Positions 10,098 to 21,235 of a DNA stretch of 64,000 nt are shown in pieces. The position numbers and the translations under genes were made by a program. The notes beneath the pieces are model-generated. The model saw only the letters and a list, made by a program, of their open reading frames with translations. It made no database searches and was not told the DNA's origin. Within the stretch, counting starts at the first letter, position 1. Each line of letters begins with the position of its first letter. Source of the stretch: Neoarius graeffei (Eukaryota > Chordata > Actinopteri > Siluriformes > Ariidae); the NCBI RefSeq assembly GCF_027579695.1, contig NC_083592.1:30012961-30076960 (forward strand), read 5' to 3'.

Positions 10098-11296
10098 TTT
10101 CAAAGCAGTTTTTTTAAAACAATTGATCAAACTATTTCTGACTTCTTATGGTGTGGAAAGGCTCCCAGGATCCGTAAATCTACACTTCAGAGATGTAAAT
10201 TCAATGGTGGATTAACATTTCCGAATTTCCAACTGTATTATTGGGCAGCACATATTCACACAATTTCATTTTGGTTCAAATCTATGAATCTGCCATGGTG
10301 CAACTTGGAGGCACAGTCATGTGTTTCATCCTCCTTACCTGCTTTACTTACCTCTTCTATTCCATCTAACCTCTCTGGCTTTACAAATAATCAAGTGGTT
10401 CACTCCACACTTAAAATTTGGTATCAGTTTAGGAAGCACTTCAAATTTAAGTCAGCATCTACATTAGCTCCTTTACTGAAGAATCATTTATTTCTACCTC
10501 CGCTTACAGATTCAACCCTTTCTCGCATGGCATAATAAAGGCCTGAAATGTTTTAAAGACCTTTACAAAGATGGTATTTTTCGCAGCTTTACAGATCTCT
10601 CAAGAGAATTTCATCTTCCACCTTCTCATCTCTTTCGATACTTTAAAATTAGACACTGCGCTAAAGCTTTGTTTCCAGTTTTTCCTTCCTCACCGCCTAC
10701 TCTACACTGGGAGGTGTTTTTAAACTGTGATCCACTTCAAAAATCATTTATTTCTAAAGTTTATAACAAACTTCTTTCTTTTGATTGCTCACCAGTTACT
10801 AAAGTTAAGACTGCCTGGGAAGATGAACTGGATCTAAACTTGGAGGATGACTGGTGGGACTCTTAAGAAAATTCACACAAGCTCATCCTGCGCTCGTCTC
10901 ACACTTATACAGTTTAAAGTACTGTTTAGAGTCCATTTTTCTAAAGCTCGATTGTCTCAAATCTATCCCAGTATTGCCGACAAATGTCATGCCTCATCCT
11001 GCAATTTAACCCATATGTTCTACTCTTGTCCGCTACTCTCTTGCTTCTGGTTGAATTATTTTGATATCATGTCAAAAATACTTTCAGTGACCATAAAAGT
11101 CTCCCTCCATGTTGCCATATTCGGGCTCCCAGAAGACCATAACCGGTTTACCTCTAATCAATTAGATATTTTAGCTTTTACTTCCTTACTGGCAAGACGC
11201 CACCTTCTACTCCACTGGAAGTCGACTAAAGCTCCCTCTAGTAGTCAGTGGCTCAATGACACCATGTCTTTTGTAAAGTTGGAAAAGATCAGATGA
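10098..11296 (+). pseudogene. L1-like ORF2p C-terminal third, frameshifted
   Basis: Three consecutive pieces in different frames. The first has TISDFLWCGKAPRIRKSTLQ and KFNGGLTFPNFQLYYWAA, the conserved block after the reverse transcriptase in fish L1/Tx1-type ORF2. The middle piece has LFRYFKIRHCAKALFPVFPS. The last has KCHASSCNLTHMFYSCPLLS, the Cys/His zinc-knuckle-like region, and ends at 11,296. Frameshifts lie near 10,535 and 10,850. Confidence 0.8.
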
Positions 11297-11471
11297 AAGG
11301 TAACTCTGCTAAATTTTATAACAAGTGGCTTCCCTTTCTTATATTCTTCCACTCTCTCCAGTCCCTGCCCCCTGATTGACGGACCCTCTCTCTCCCCCCC
11401 CTTTTTTTTTTGTCTTTTGGTTTTATTTGTACTGTGCAGCTTTAATACTTATTTATTACATAATAGAACTT

Positions 11472-11847
11472 CTCATCTCATCTCATTATCTCTAGCCGCT
11501 TTATCCTTCTACAGGGTCGCAGGCAAGCTGGAGCCTATCCCAGCTGACTACGGGCGAAAGGCGGGGTACACCCTGGACAAGTCGCCAGGTCATCACAGGG
11601 CTGACACATAGACACAGACAACCATTCACACTCACATTCACACCTACGGTCAATTTAGAGCCACCAGTTAACCTAACCTGCATGTCTTTGGACTGTGGGG
11701 GAAACCGGAGCACCCGGAGGAAACCCACGCGGACACGGGGAGAACATGCAAACTCCACACAGAAAGGCCCTCGCCAGCCCCGGGGCTCGAACCCAGGACC
11801 TTCTTGCTGTGAGGCGACAGCGCTAACCACTACACCACCGTGCCGCC
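11472..11847 (-). mobile_element. tRNA-derived SINE (young subfamily), full length
   Basis: Complete minus-strand copy with a 12-bp target duplication ATAATAGAACTT (11,460-11,471 and 11,848-11,859). It sits in the 3' untranslated region of the plus-strand L1 fragment, so it is younger than that insertion. Confidence 0.93.
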
Positions 11848-12318
11848 ATAATAGAACTTCCAGTTATTTATTTATTTATTTATTTATTTATTATTTTCTT
11901 TGAATTGTGTAATGCCTTGTTCTTGTTCGCATGAAAAAAAAACATCTTAGGAGGTAGACTGTATGCCTTGCTCTTAAGTCATTGAGATGCACAGTATTTC
12001 TGTGGTATCAGTGTGTGTATTTTGTCGATTGTTGTGCAGGGATGGTGTGGTACTGAATGTAGATTTGGCATTGATTCCTGTTTTGATGTGCCTTGCCCCC
12101 TAATAAAAATATTTATTTTAAAAAATTGCAGTCATTCACTTTTAAAGCTGGTAATGATGTAGTCACGTCAGAGTATAAAAGGGTATTTCCGATTAACTAA
12201 ACCAGAGATAAAGGGATCACTCTGCAAACCTTATTGAAATCCCTAGAGGAACACCACATATATTTCTCTATAAAAGCTGAGAAACACAAAAAAATTACCA
12301 TTACAATCTAATATATCT

Positions 12319-12697
12319 CATCTCATCTCATCTCATTATCTCTAGCCGCTTTAACCTTCTACAGGGTCGCAGGCAAGCTGGAGCCTATCCCAGCTGACTA
12401 CGGGCGAAAGGCGGGGTACACCCTGGACAAGTCGCCAGGTCATCACAGGGCTGACACATAGACACAGACAACCATTCACACTCACATTCACACCTACGGT
12501 CAATTTAGAGTCACCAGTTAACCTAACCTGCATGTCTTTGGACTGTGGGGGAAACCGGAGCACCCGGAGGAAACCCACGCGGACACGGGGAGAACATGCA
12601 AACTCCACACAGAAAGGCCCTCGCCGGCCCCGGGGCTCGAACCCAGGACCTTCTTGCTGTGAGGCGACAGCGCTAACCACTACACCACCGTGCCGCC
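12319..12697 (-). mobile_element. tRNA-derived SINE (young subfamily), full length
   Basis: Complete minus-strand copy with an unusually long target duplication, TTACAATCTAATATATCT (12,301-12,318 and 12,698-12,715). It interrupts the ORF2 C-terminal region of the minus-strand L1. Confidence 0.93.
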
Positions 12698-13258
12698 TTA
12701 CAATCTAATATATCTTTCACAAATATAACACCTTTTTCATACCAATCCTTTCGATTTGTTACCAATTGTGATTACTCTGTTATTCCAAAGAGTAGACCCA
12801 TTATGGTTGAATATCAATTTCCAGAAAAGAGGACTTTGTCTGTGAAAGTTTGATCATTTAACTGGAATCTTATTTATCTCAAAATCACATTTCAAAAGGA
12901 ATTTAAGCCCTCCTAGCTGCTGAAAGATGGAACCCGGAATGTCAAACCACATGGAATGTGGTTGCATGAAAAAGGCTTTCAGCCATTTGATCTCAAATGT
13001 ACCAACCACTGATTCAAAATCCAAAGCATTAATGCCACCATTTTCAAAATTTTTAACTAATTGGGACCTTTTTATATAATGAGTTTTATTTTTCCATAAG
13101 AACTGAAAAATGATTGAGTTAGCTTTCTTTATATTTCTGGGAGATATTTACATAGAATGACGAGGATAAATAACCTCGGAAATACTCTCAGCTTTAGTCA
13201 GCAGGTTTCTTCCAAAAATAGTCAAGTCCCTAGCTAACCAACGGCTAACACTTTTTTT

Positions 13259-14318
13259 CTAGTAATCGACTTGAGATATTAACATTGTCTCTTCTAATTG
13301 CATTTTAGAAAGCAATATTCCGAAATATTTTAATTCATTTTCAACTCTGATTGATGCAATGTTCTTATGAATGCAAGTATGAATGGGAAGCATCTCGCAC
13401 TTTTTAATATTTAATTGTAAACCCGAAGCCTTGGAGAATAAGGAAATTGTATTAAGGGCTTTTTCAATCATAAAATGATTTTTCAAAAAGATTGCCGTAT
13501 CATCAGCAAACTGACTAATTTTAAATTCTCTATCAAAAATGTTAATACCTTGTTATTCAGGGTTATTGTTAATGAGTAAGGCCAGTAATTGAGTAGTTAA
13601 ACAATTTCGGGGAGATGGGGCAGCCTTGCCGAATACCACGCTGGACTTTAAATCTAGAACCAAGTCCTGGGTTTAAGGAAACTGAGCTATAAATATCACT
13701 ATACATCATCTTAATCATCTTACAAAAATTATCACCAAAACCCATGAATTTTAAGACTTCTAGCAGAAAGGAATGCTCAATTGTGTCAAATGCCTTGTAG
13801 AAATCAAGAAATAAAATCAAACTGTCGCTGTCAATAAAATCACAATAATCTAACATATCAAGTATTAACCTATGAATGTTTCTTCCTTTAATAAATGCTG
13901 ACTGGCATTCGTTAATTATATCTTCTAATCCTCTGTTTAGTCGGTCAGCCAAAACATGAGCCAAAATTTTATAATCATTATACAATAAAGTAATAGGTCT
14001 CCAATTATCCAGGAGGAGAATGTCTTTGTTAGGTTTTGGAATTAGAGTGATTACTCCTTGTTTCATTGTGGTAGAAAGATTACCAGTTGAGATACATTCT
14101 GAGAGAGCTTCGTATAACATCACTCTGATGTCCTTCCAGAAGAATCTATAAAATTCAGTTGTTAAACCATCCAGGCCAGGTGACTTTCCAGAGGACATCT
14201 TCAGTAAAACTTTATCTAACTCTTCAATTTTTAAATTGTCCTCCAAAGATTGTTTAAAATCAGTATCAATGATTTTATTACATTCCCGGATGGTATTGAA
14301 ATGAAAAAGACAATCCAA
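13259..14318 (-). pseudogene. L1-like ORF2p reverse-transcriptase domain, broken
   Basis: Reverse transcriptase of a LINE. Visible motifs in order: MSSGKSPGLDGLTTEFYRFF, LIPKPNK...NWRPITLL, ADRLNR, QSAFIKGRNI, LFLDFYKAFDTIEH (motif A Asp), VQRGIRQGCPISPKLF (motif B), then between the two open frames QFADDTAIFLKNHF (motif C with the catalytic Asp-Asp, about 13,500) and GLQLNIKKCE. At least one frame break near 13,560. The protein would prime reverse transcription at nicked target DNA; this copy cannot make it. Confidence 0.9.
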
Positions 14319-14582
14319 ATCAGAGTGATAAGACTGGTATAATTTGCTATAAAAATCTTTTATTTAAATTATTAATTTGGGCTTGGTTTTCGACGATGCC
14401 ATCTATTTTCAATTTATGAATTTTCTTTTTTGACTGTCTATGTTTCTCAAGGTTGAAAAAAAGGCGTTTTTTCCCCTTCTTCAATCCAGCGGGCTCTAGA
14501 TCGTATAAAGGCACCCTTTGCTTTTTCTAAATATAAACTGTCTAATTCACTTTCACTTTTTTAATTCAGCAAGTTCCTCTTG

Positions 14583-14798
14583 CTAAATTAAAAACCAAAA
14601 ATCAGGCACCAAATTGAAGTCTCCTCCAATTACGATTTTGTCAGTTGAAGATCTCATACAATCTTTAATTAATTTACACAAGTCTGGGATAAATGTTTTG
14701 TATTTACCCCTCTCATTATAGCCATAAACACAAATCAAAATTATTTTATCTTCATTTATGTCAGCAATCACCATCAACCAATGACCGTTAAATGTCAT
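14583..14798 (-). pseudogene. L1-like ORF2p endonuclease fragment
   Basis: Piece of the apurinic-type endonuclease domain: DKIILICVYGYNERGKY followed by DKIVIGGDFNLVPD, the conserved G-G-D-F-N motif. The N-terminal half of the domain, and the link to the reverse transcriptase, are deleted or decayed (14,319-14,582 and 14,799-15,205 contain only traces). Confidence 0.75.
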
Positions 14799-15205
14799 TA
14801 ATGTGGTTGATTACTTTTCCAGGAAATCTGTTAAATATGATCATAACACCCGCTGAGTGTGATGTCCCATGACTGAAAAAAAAAAATCACCCCACTGTCG
14901 CTTCCAGAAATTAACATCCTCTTCAACAAAATGAGTTTCTTATTTAAAAAAAGTTAGTTTTTTGCTCTTTACAAAAAAGAAAAACAGCTTTTCATTTCAC
15001 ATTGCTTTTTAGCCCCCTAGCATTTAACGACATAACAGGCACCAGAACTGTAGTCTTTGAGTAAAGCGTAAGAATTTACAGACGCACAGGAATGAGTCTT
15101 TATCTTTAACAGAAAAAATAAGTTGCAATTTACATTCAGAACTTGCCCAATAAAACAAAACAAAAAAAGAAAACATTAGAAAATGCTTGTGTGAGTGAGC
15201 TTTGC

Positions 15206-15994
15206 TTACTTAGGGTCCGCTCTCTGATTGTTAATCAGTGCATATCCTTCTTTTAGGAACGCTCTTTGACCTCTCTTTCTAGCATCCTGTACCAGCGGCC
15301 ATAGTTTGGAGAAATCCTCTTTAAAGTGAATATGCATCTCCTTACAGACCCTGGCATCTCTGAACCTCTTCCAAACGTCATCTCGGACCATTCTCGTCAC
15401 AAACTGTATAATAATTGACATCGGAGTGCTATTTGAAGTGACAGCATTGCCTCTCTTACCCAGATGATGTACCGTGTCAACACACTCGCTAAGACGCTCC
15501 ACTGATATGGGGATCCCTCTTGTCAAAATCCCGATGACGACCTCCCTGGTATTTTCCCCCTCTTTTTCAGGCAAACCGTTCAACCTTAAATTCCATCTCC
15601 TTCTATATCGCACTTGTTCAGCAACAGCTTCTTTAAGCCGCATCTTTTCCTCTCAGAGCTCGGTTACCTTTTTCTGCAGCCCGTCAATGTTTTGCTTGAT
15701 GTCTTTAATAGCTTCTGAGTTAGCCTCAATTCTTGTCTCAAACTTCTTGAGAAGTTCTGTCTGTTGATCCATCTTCAGTGTTTGAACTGCATGTAAAATG
15801 GTCTCACACATGCTTTCATCTGGAGGGTTTTGGTCACCTTTCTTTTGTTTTTTTGGATGGGGAGCTTTCACTGGAGTGTGTGACAAGTTAATCTTCTGAT
15901 CCTTAGGAATTTGCTCATCTAATTCGAGGTCAGCTACATCTTGATCATCACATGCTTCACGAAGAGCGGCCAGGTCATAGTCATGGTCAGCCAT
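15206..15994 (-). pseudogene. L1-like ORF1p, single in-frame stop
   Basis: L1 ORF1 proteins are RNA-binding trimers that coat LINE RNA. From ATG at 15,994 the N-terminus is acidic and basic by turns, then a coiled coil (ETILHAVQTLKMDQQ..., residues about 65-115), then an RRM-like domain (RRRWNLRLNGLPEKEGEN, the typical N-x-R-x-x-G-x-P-E-x-E block) and a C-terminal domain (PMSIIIQFVTR, VWKRFRDARV, FKEDFSKLWP). The only lesion is a TGA at 15,653-15,655, in frame with both halves. Length about 260 residues, normal for the family. Confidence 0.85.
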
Positions 15995-16180
15995 AGTAGC
16001 TTACTCCCCTGCACTTGATGTAAACTTCTTTAGTGAGCAATAAATATTGTATTTTAGCTAAGAACTTCATAAATGTCATTTTCTTGGTTCGTTCTGAATT
16101 GTAAACTGTGTAAAAATCACTTTCAAAGACTAAAGACAAACTAGTTTCACCGTAGCCTGCAATGTGATTCTGCTTACTCC

Positions 16181-16190
16181 GCCATCTTGG
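16181..16190 (-). promoter_or_regulatory. YY1-like motif at the L1 5' end
   Basis: On the minus strand CCAAGATGGC begins 9 nt from the inferred 5' end of the L1 (16,198). Human L1 has a YY1 site in almost the same place, where it fixes the transcription start. Placement relative to the target duplication is seen; function is inferred. Confidence 0.5.
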
Positions 16191-16205
16191 ATCCTCTGAG
16201 GACTG

Positions 16206-16785
16206 GCAATTACTAACACTGGCCATTAGGCAGTGTGTATGACTGGTAATTACTAATACTGACCACTAGGCGGTGTGTATGACTGGTAATTACTAACACT
16301 GGCCACTAGGCGGTGTGTCATCTCATCTCATTCATCTCATTATCTCTAGCCGCTTTATCCTTCTACAGGGTCGCAGGCAAGCTGGAGCCTATCCCAGCTG
16401 ACTATGGGCGAAAGGCGGGGTACACCCTGGACAAGTCGCCAGGTCATCACAGGGCTGACACATAGACACCGACAACCATTCACACTCACATTCACACCTA
16501 CAGTCAATTTAGAGTCACCAGTTAACCTAACCTGCATGTCTTTGGATTGTGGGGGAAACCGGAGCACCCGGAGGAAACCCACGCGGACACGGGGAGAACA
16601 TGCAAACTCCACACAGAAAGGCCCTCACCGGCCACGGGGCTCGAACCCAGGACCTTCTTGCTGTGAGGCGACAGCGCTAACCACTACACCACCGTGCCGC
16701 CCTAGGCGGTGTGTATGACTGGTAATTACTAACACTGGCCACTAGGCGGTGTGTATGACTACACTAGGCGGTGGGTATGATGGCA
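16206..16785. repeat. 40-bp minisatellite, array 3, split by a SINE
   Basis: About three units (16,206-16,318) and about two more (16,702-16,785) on either side of a SINE. These lie at the 5' side of the L1 and look like the continuation of array 2 displaced by the L1 insertion. Confidence 0.9.
16319..16701 (-). mobile_element. tRNA-derived SINE (young subfamily), full length
   Basis: Complete minus-strand copy inside minisatellite array 3. The duplicated target CTAGGCGGTGTGT (16,306-16,318 and from 16,702) is part of a minisatellite unit. Confidence 0.92.
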
Positions 16786-17017
16786 GGCACGCAGAGGGCC
16801 GAACCCATCAGAAAACAGCTCGATGGGTTTCTTTATGTATCCACACTCTATGCCTATGGGGCTCTGCTCATATGGGCCAAAGGTCCGCACAGGAGCTCAG
16901 CTACAAGCAGGTTGTTGCTAAAATGTGCTTATATTGTAATTTGTAGATTGGTGTATCATTTCATTATTAACATTAGAGATCCTCTGATTCATTCATTTTC
17001 TATACCATTTATCCATT

Positions 17018-17377
17018 TTGGCGGCACGGTGGTGTAGCGGTTAGCACTGTCGCCTCACAGCAAGAAGGTTCTGGGTTCGAGCCCAGTGGCTGACGAGGGT
17101 CTTTCTATGTGAAGTTTGCATGTTCTCTCTGTGTCTGTGTGGGTTTCCTCTGGGTGCTCCAGTTTCCCCTACAGTCCAAAGACATGCAGGTTAGGCTAAT
17201 TGGTGGCTCTAAATTGACTGTAGGTGTGAGTGTGAATGGTTGTTCGTCTCTCTGTGTCAGCCCTGCGATAATCTGGGTGTACCCCACGTCTCGCCCATAG
17301 TCAGCTGGGATAGGCTCCAGCTTGCCTGCAACCCTGTATAGAATAAGCGGTTACGGATCATGGATGGATGGATGGAC
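17018..17377 (+). mobile_element. tRNA-derived SINE (old subfamily)
   Basis: Plus-strand copy that ends with GGATCATGGATGGATGG rather than the GATGA tail of the young copies, and is more diverged. Target duplication TTATCCATT (17,009-17,017 and 17,378-17,386). Confidence 0.85.
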
Positions 17378-17585
17378 TTATCCATTGTGGGTTGCAGGTG
17401 ATCTGGAGCCAATCCCAACTGACATTGGGTAAGAAGCAGGGTTATACACTGGACAGGTCACAGACAGCTATTCACACTCACATTCACACCTAGAGGGAAT
17501 TTAGAGTCACCACTTGACTTATTCCGCATGTCTTTGGACTTCTTGCTGTTTGGTAACATTTCTAACCACTGCACCACTGTGACGT
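17378..17585 (-). mobile_element. ancient SINE remnant
   Basis: Strongly diverged minus-strand copy of the same SINE: GATCTGGAGCCAATCCCAAC, CAGCTATTCACACTCACATT and GCATGTCTTTGGACTTCTTG align in order with the consensus, with internal deletion. It shows the family has been active over a long time. Confidence 0.7.
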
Positions 17586-18221
17586 GACAAAACTACTCGC
17601 ACACTTAGATGGCCTGTCAGAGTATACTGACAACCACCAAGATATATTCTGCTCCATTAAGAAATAAAATATTCCTGTCAGGTGTCGTCACATTAAAAAA
17701 AAAAAAATTGAGAAGGCTTCTTAGCTTCCTTAGACAGCACCTAAGGCCTCTGGGGGCTGAGTTCCTCATACCTTGATGTTCTAGAAATGCCCCTGATGCT
17801 CTATATCTAGGGAATGGACACGATATTCTATTTTATTCTATCCACATTCCCTGGATATAAGCAATTGTGAGCTCTGATTCGCTACTCTACTAGTAGGCTA
17901 TCAGTTCATATACCATGAATAGAGAAAAACAAAATGGTGGTGTGCAGACCCGTTGCAACAAGGTAGGCAGACTTGGCAATTGCCTAGGGCCCCAGCCCTC
18001 GAAGGGCCCCCGCTGCCGAACGACTGGTTATGTATTCAATAGCAATGACAACTTTTTGAGCGCGGCAGCGCAGCGCCTAATGACACTTGTTGAAATACCC
18101 TAGTTCCAAGGGGAACTAATGCACAACAGCGCCTCCCTACATGCTTTGGCCAAAAAGTGCAATGACAGTCTGTTGTCAACCCCTCAATGCCCATCTCCGT
18201 CCAGTCAAGTGGTTGCAGAGC

Positions 18222-18584
18222 TCATCTCATCTCATTATCTCTAGCCGCTTTATCCTTCTACAGGGTCGCAGGCAAGCTGGAGCCTATCCCAGCTGACTAC
18301 GGGTGAAAGACGGGGTACACCCTGGACAAGTCGCCAGGTCATCACAGGGCTGACACATAGACACAGACAACCATTCACACCTATGGTCAATTTAGAGTCA
18401 CCAGTTAACCTAACCTGCATGTCTTTGGACTGTGGGGGAAACCGGAGCACCCGGAGGAAACCCATGCGGACACGGGGAGAACATGCAAACTCCACACAGA
18501 AAGGCCCTCGCCGGCCCCGGGGGTCGAACCCAGGACCTTCTTGCTGTGAGGCGACAGCGCTAACCACTACACCACCGTGCCGCC
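18222..18584 (-). mobile_element. tRNA-derived SINE (young subfamily), full length
   Basis: Complete minus-strand copy nested in the hAT element, with target duplication GTTGCAGAGC (18,212-18,221 and 18,585-18,594). It lacks one CACTCACATT repeat present in most copies. Confidence 0.92.
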
Positions 18585-18614
18585 GTTGCAGAGCAACGTG
18601 GCAAAAAAAAAAAA

Positions 18615-19073
18615 ATGAAGCGAAATTACCCCTCAGGTAGCCAGAAGAGAAAGAAGAAAAGGGAAGAGGAAGACAGAAAAAAAAGACACTGGTAAGTGAG
18701 AATGTACACACTTATTAATACCAAGCGGGTCGACAAGCGGGTCAAATCTGCTGTCCACACTTTCCCAGATAATGCATCCACCTGCCCATTTGACATGCTT
18801 GACTACATATACAGTGAGAAGCTACTAGACTTGTACAGCAATTTAAGCATTGCACTACGTTTACTTCTTACACTTCCTGTGTCAGTTGCCTCAAGTGAGA
18901 GGAGCTTTTCAGCTCTGAAGTTTATTAAGAACTATATGAGGTCCGCCATGGGCCAAGAGAGGCTCTCCGGACTGGCACTGATGTCAATTGAATGTGATGT
19001 CCACAGGTCTTTGGACATGGAGGGTATTGTGGCTGCCTTTGCTGAAGCCAAAGCCCGCAAGCAGCAGTTTTAG
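18615..19073 (+). pseudogene. hAT transposase, N-terminal exon and C-terminal dimerisation region only
   Basis: The first exon starts MKRNYPSGSQKRKKKREEE (ATG 18,615) and ends at a good splice donor, TGG|GTAAGTGAG (about 18,690). The next preserved part is the C-terminal hAT dimerisation domain, IALRLLLTLPVSVASSERSF then SALKFIKNYMRSAMGQERLS, with stop at 19,071-19,073. The catalytic middle is deleted, so no active enzyme is possible. Zinc-finger MYM-type-like hAT proteins of fish share this N-terminus. Confidence 0.85.
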
Positions 19074-19295
19074 ACATTTTGCCCATGATTCTAGTTGTGT
19101 ATTCTTAAATTTTTATGTGTTTTTCTATACCTTTTGCACTTTTCTGTGTGTGCTGGTTCTTATTAAGATTCTTATTCATGTTTGTAATCATTTAATCACC
19201 ATTTGAAGTTATTTCTACTTGTGTATATACTGTAAATATTTAGTGTTGTGTTATTTGCACATTTTATATTACTTTGTCTTATTTTCATATTTGAG

Positions 19296-19301
<6 letters not shown>

Positions 19302-19333
<32 letters not shown>
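19302..19333. repeat. (TG)n microsatellite
   Basis: About 15 TG dinucleotides in the 3' part of the hAT element. Confidence 0.95.
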
Positions 19334-19335
<2 letters not shown>

Positions 19336-20114
19336 TTTGTCTATTCTTGTGTTTAATTGGGTTTGATAATTATTTATAATAATGTAAAGAGTTCATTTAT
19401 TAAGTAAAAATCGTAAGAATGATTACAATATGTGTGATGTTTATTTATTAAGTCTTCAGGGGGTAGGCGGCCATAAGGCCTTTCGTCGAGGGGGGGATAA
19501 TTATGGGCCCCAGATCCCCCTTTGCCTAGGCCCCCCAAATAGCTTGAAATGGGCCTGGTGGTGTGTTGCTGAACCAACCAAGGATGAAATTAAAAACTCA
19601 ACTTGAAAACAAAACCCTAAAAATACAAAAAAAAGCAACAAAATATGGAATGAAAGTATTTGATGGTAAGAACATATATTTTTTATTTTTCAAGAATTAT
19701 TATTATTATAGCATTTTTCACAAATTGCTCCTGTCATTTCGCAGGTTTGTTTACATTCTAAACGGAAATAATTTTGTTGGACGTTTTGTATAAAGTTTTA
19801 ATTTATCGAATTTGCAAAAAAAAAAATGCTCCCTTTCTCAAAATCCAGTGAATGTGGATAGAATAAAAGTTATTCCACTCAATTTCATCGTACATGGCTT
19901 GTAGCCGACACTATGCTATTCACCTCGTCAGGTATCAGCTCATGTACGACTCGATTTCATGGAATAACTGTTAAATATGTCTGCAGTTATGTGTTACTCC
20001 TTAGTATTGTAGAATAAAAGACAATTTGCAATAAACTAATCCATCTGTAGTGGTATAGCAAATAGAAGTAGAGACATACTGCTTTCTCAAGTAAAATCAA
20101 TTATAAAACACAAA

Positions 20115-20117
<3 letters not shown>

Positions 20118-20153
<36 letters not shown>

Positions 20154-21235
20154 ATTTTATTCTGAACAATAAAGAAGAAAGATATAAAAATAAAAATTTA
20201 AATAAAAAATACAATAATCAAAACATCATCATAAACAAACAGAATAGCGTAGCCACAAGGCAATAACATAATGTTCAGAAAGGATTAGGAAGAAGTAATA
20301 ACTTATCCAATCCTAACCCTCTATACCACCGCTAATCAAATGTCACTTTCCACCATAATAAACTATATATACAAAAGAAAACAAAAGCAATAAACAAAAA
20401 AGAAAACATACCAACATATCAAAACATACCGACATGGTATAATATCGACCAAATCAAATCATATATACAGATACTTATGTTATGCATATATACACACATA
20501 CAATACATATATACAGTACATACATATACACATACCTATAACTATACACTAAATACAAGAAGACCAGTCACAGACTTACTCTCAATTTCATCATCACCTA
20601 TATAGTCTGCCTGTCCTCATTCTCATATATTTTTATTAACATGTTTTTATATAATTTTTTAAATAGTTTTATGTTGGTGCTATTTTTGAGCTCATTATCC
20701 AGACCATTCCACAATTTCACCCCACAGACTGTTATGCACATACTTTTCATAGTTGTTCTAACATTTACTCTCTTAAAATTCATTTCCCCTCTCAGGTTAT
20801 ACCCACCCTGCCTTTCCATAAACATATTTTGTACCTCACCCGGAAGAAGGTTATGTCTTGCTTTATACATAATTTGTGCAGTCTTGTGTTTAACCAGATC
20901 AGTGAATTTCAGAGTGTGTGCTTTTACGAATAATGCGTTTGTATGCTCAAGATATCCCGTATTATTGACAATTCTTATTGCTCTTTTTTGTAATGTGCAT
21001 AACGGCTGCAGGTTAGATTTGTAGGTATTACCCCATATCTCCACACAGTAGCTCAAATATGGAAGTATGAGTGCATTATACAGAGTATGTAGTGATTTAT
21101 AGTCCAGAATGTGTCTTGATTTCCCCAAAATTGCAGTAATCTTTGCTATTTTTGCTTTAACATGATTAATATGCACACAAATTTGCACACATAAATAAAT
21201 AATAGCATGCAAATATAAATTATACATCCAGCATG
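20118..21235 (-). mobile_element. non-LTR retrotransposon (LINE), 5'-truncated, with (CAAT)n tail
   Basis: Minus-strand LINE with ORF2 C-terminus (to 20,598), an AT-rich untranslated region with many CATATATACA-like motifs, and on its sense strand a 3' tail of CAAT repeats (20,118-20,153 read as GATT on plus). Its upstream side is truncated where a SINE (21,236) adjoins. Confidence 0.8.
20598..21200 (-). pseudogene. LINE reverse-transcriptase C-terminal region
   Basis: Long open minus-strand frame (about 200 codons without a stop) with HINHVKAKIAKITAILGKSR, LYNALILPYLSYCVEIWGNT, LQKRAIRIVNNTGYLEHTN, TVCGVKLWNGLDNELKNS and FKKLYKNMLIKIYE. This is the post-palm region of non-LTR reverse transcriptases common in fish. 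Endonuclease and catalytic palm are missing. The frame continues by chance into the adjoining SINE, which is not part of the protein. Confidence 0.85.

Larger units (their letters stand above)
10098..12127 (+). mobile_element. 5'-truncated L1-like LINE, opposite strand
   Basis: Begins abruptly at about 10,098 inside the 3' region of the minus-strand L1 and ends with an A/T-rich tail (CCCCCTAATAAAAATATTTA, about 12,097-12,125), after which host L1 sequence resumes. Comparison with the copy at 5,036 shows about 455 bp of the host L1 missing at this site. It contains a SINE (11,472-11,847) in its 3' untranslated region. Confidence 0.7.
9793..16198 (-). mobile_element. near full-length L1-like LINE inside the minisatellite
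   Basis: Minus-strand element, 5' end at 16,198 and 3' end at 9,793, flanked by a 13-bp duplication AGGACTGG(T/C)AATT, with minisatellite units on both sides. Order on its sense strand: 5' untranslated region with a YY1-like motif, ORF1, endonuclease and reverse-transcriptase pieces of ORF2, C-terminal region, AT-rich 3' end. It is interrupted by a plus-strand L1 fragment (10,098-12,127) and a SINE (12,319-12,697), and its ORFs are broken. Confidence 0.8.
17945..19557 (+). mobile_element. hAT DNA transposon with 8-bp target duplication, internally deleted
   Basis: Ends CAGACCCGTTGC and, inverted, CAGGCCCATTTC; perfect 8-bp duplication GTGGTGTG (17,937-17,944 and 19,558-19,565). Subterminal TTGCCTAGGGCCCC (left) is echoed inverted on the right. 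It carries the first and last parts of a hAT transposase gene, a nested SINE and a (TG)n run. It interrupts the coding-like exon of the surrounding element. Confidence 0.92.
17810..19975 (+). mobile_element. interspersed element with a coding-like first exon (copy B), split by hAT
   Basis: Matches, inverted, the element at about 35,350-37,400. Left part 17,826-17,944, then a hAT insertion, then 19,558-19,975 (GCAACAAAATATGGAATGAA, TGGATAGAATAAAAGTTATT, CTCGATTTCATGGAATAACT). The small exon-like frame seen in copy A is here shifted by 2 nt and split by the hAT. Superfamily not established. Confidence 0.7.

Noticed and set aside
12351-12680. Recurrent open frame of about 85-110 codons (containing PPQSKDMQVRLTG) on one strand of many loci, with a second one antisense
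   Set aside because: Each instance lies inside a copy of the tRNA-derived SINE; the frame is a by-product of the repeat and has no domain.
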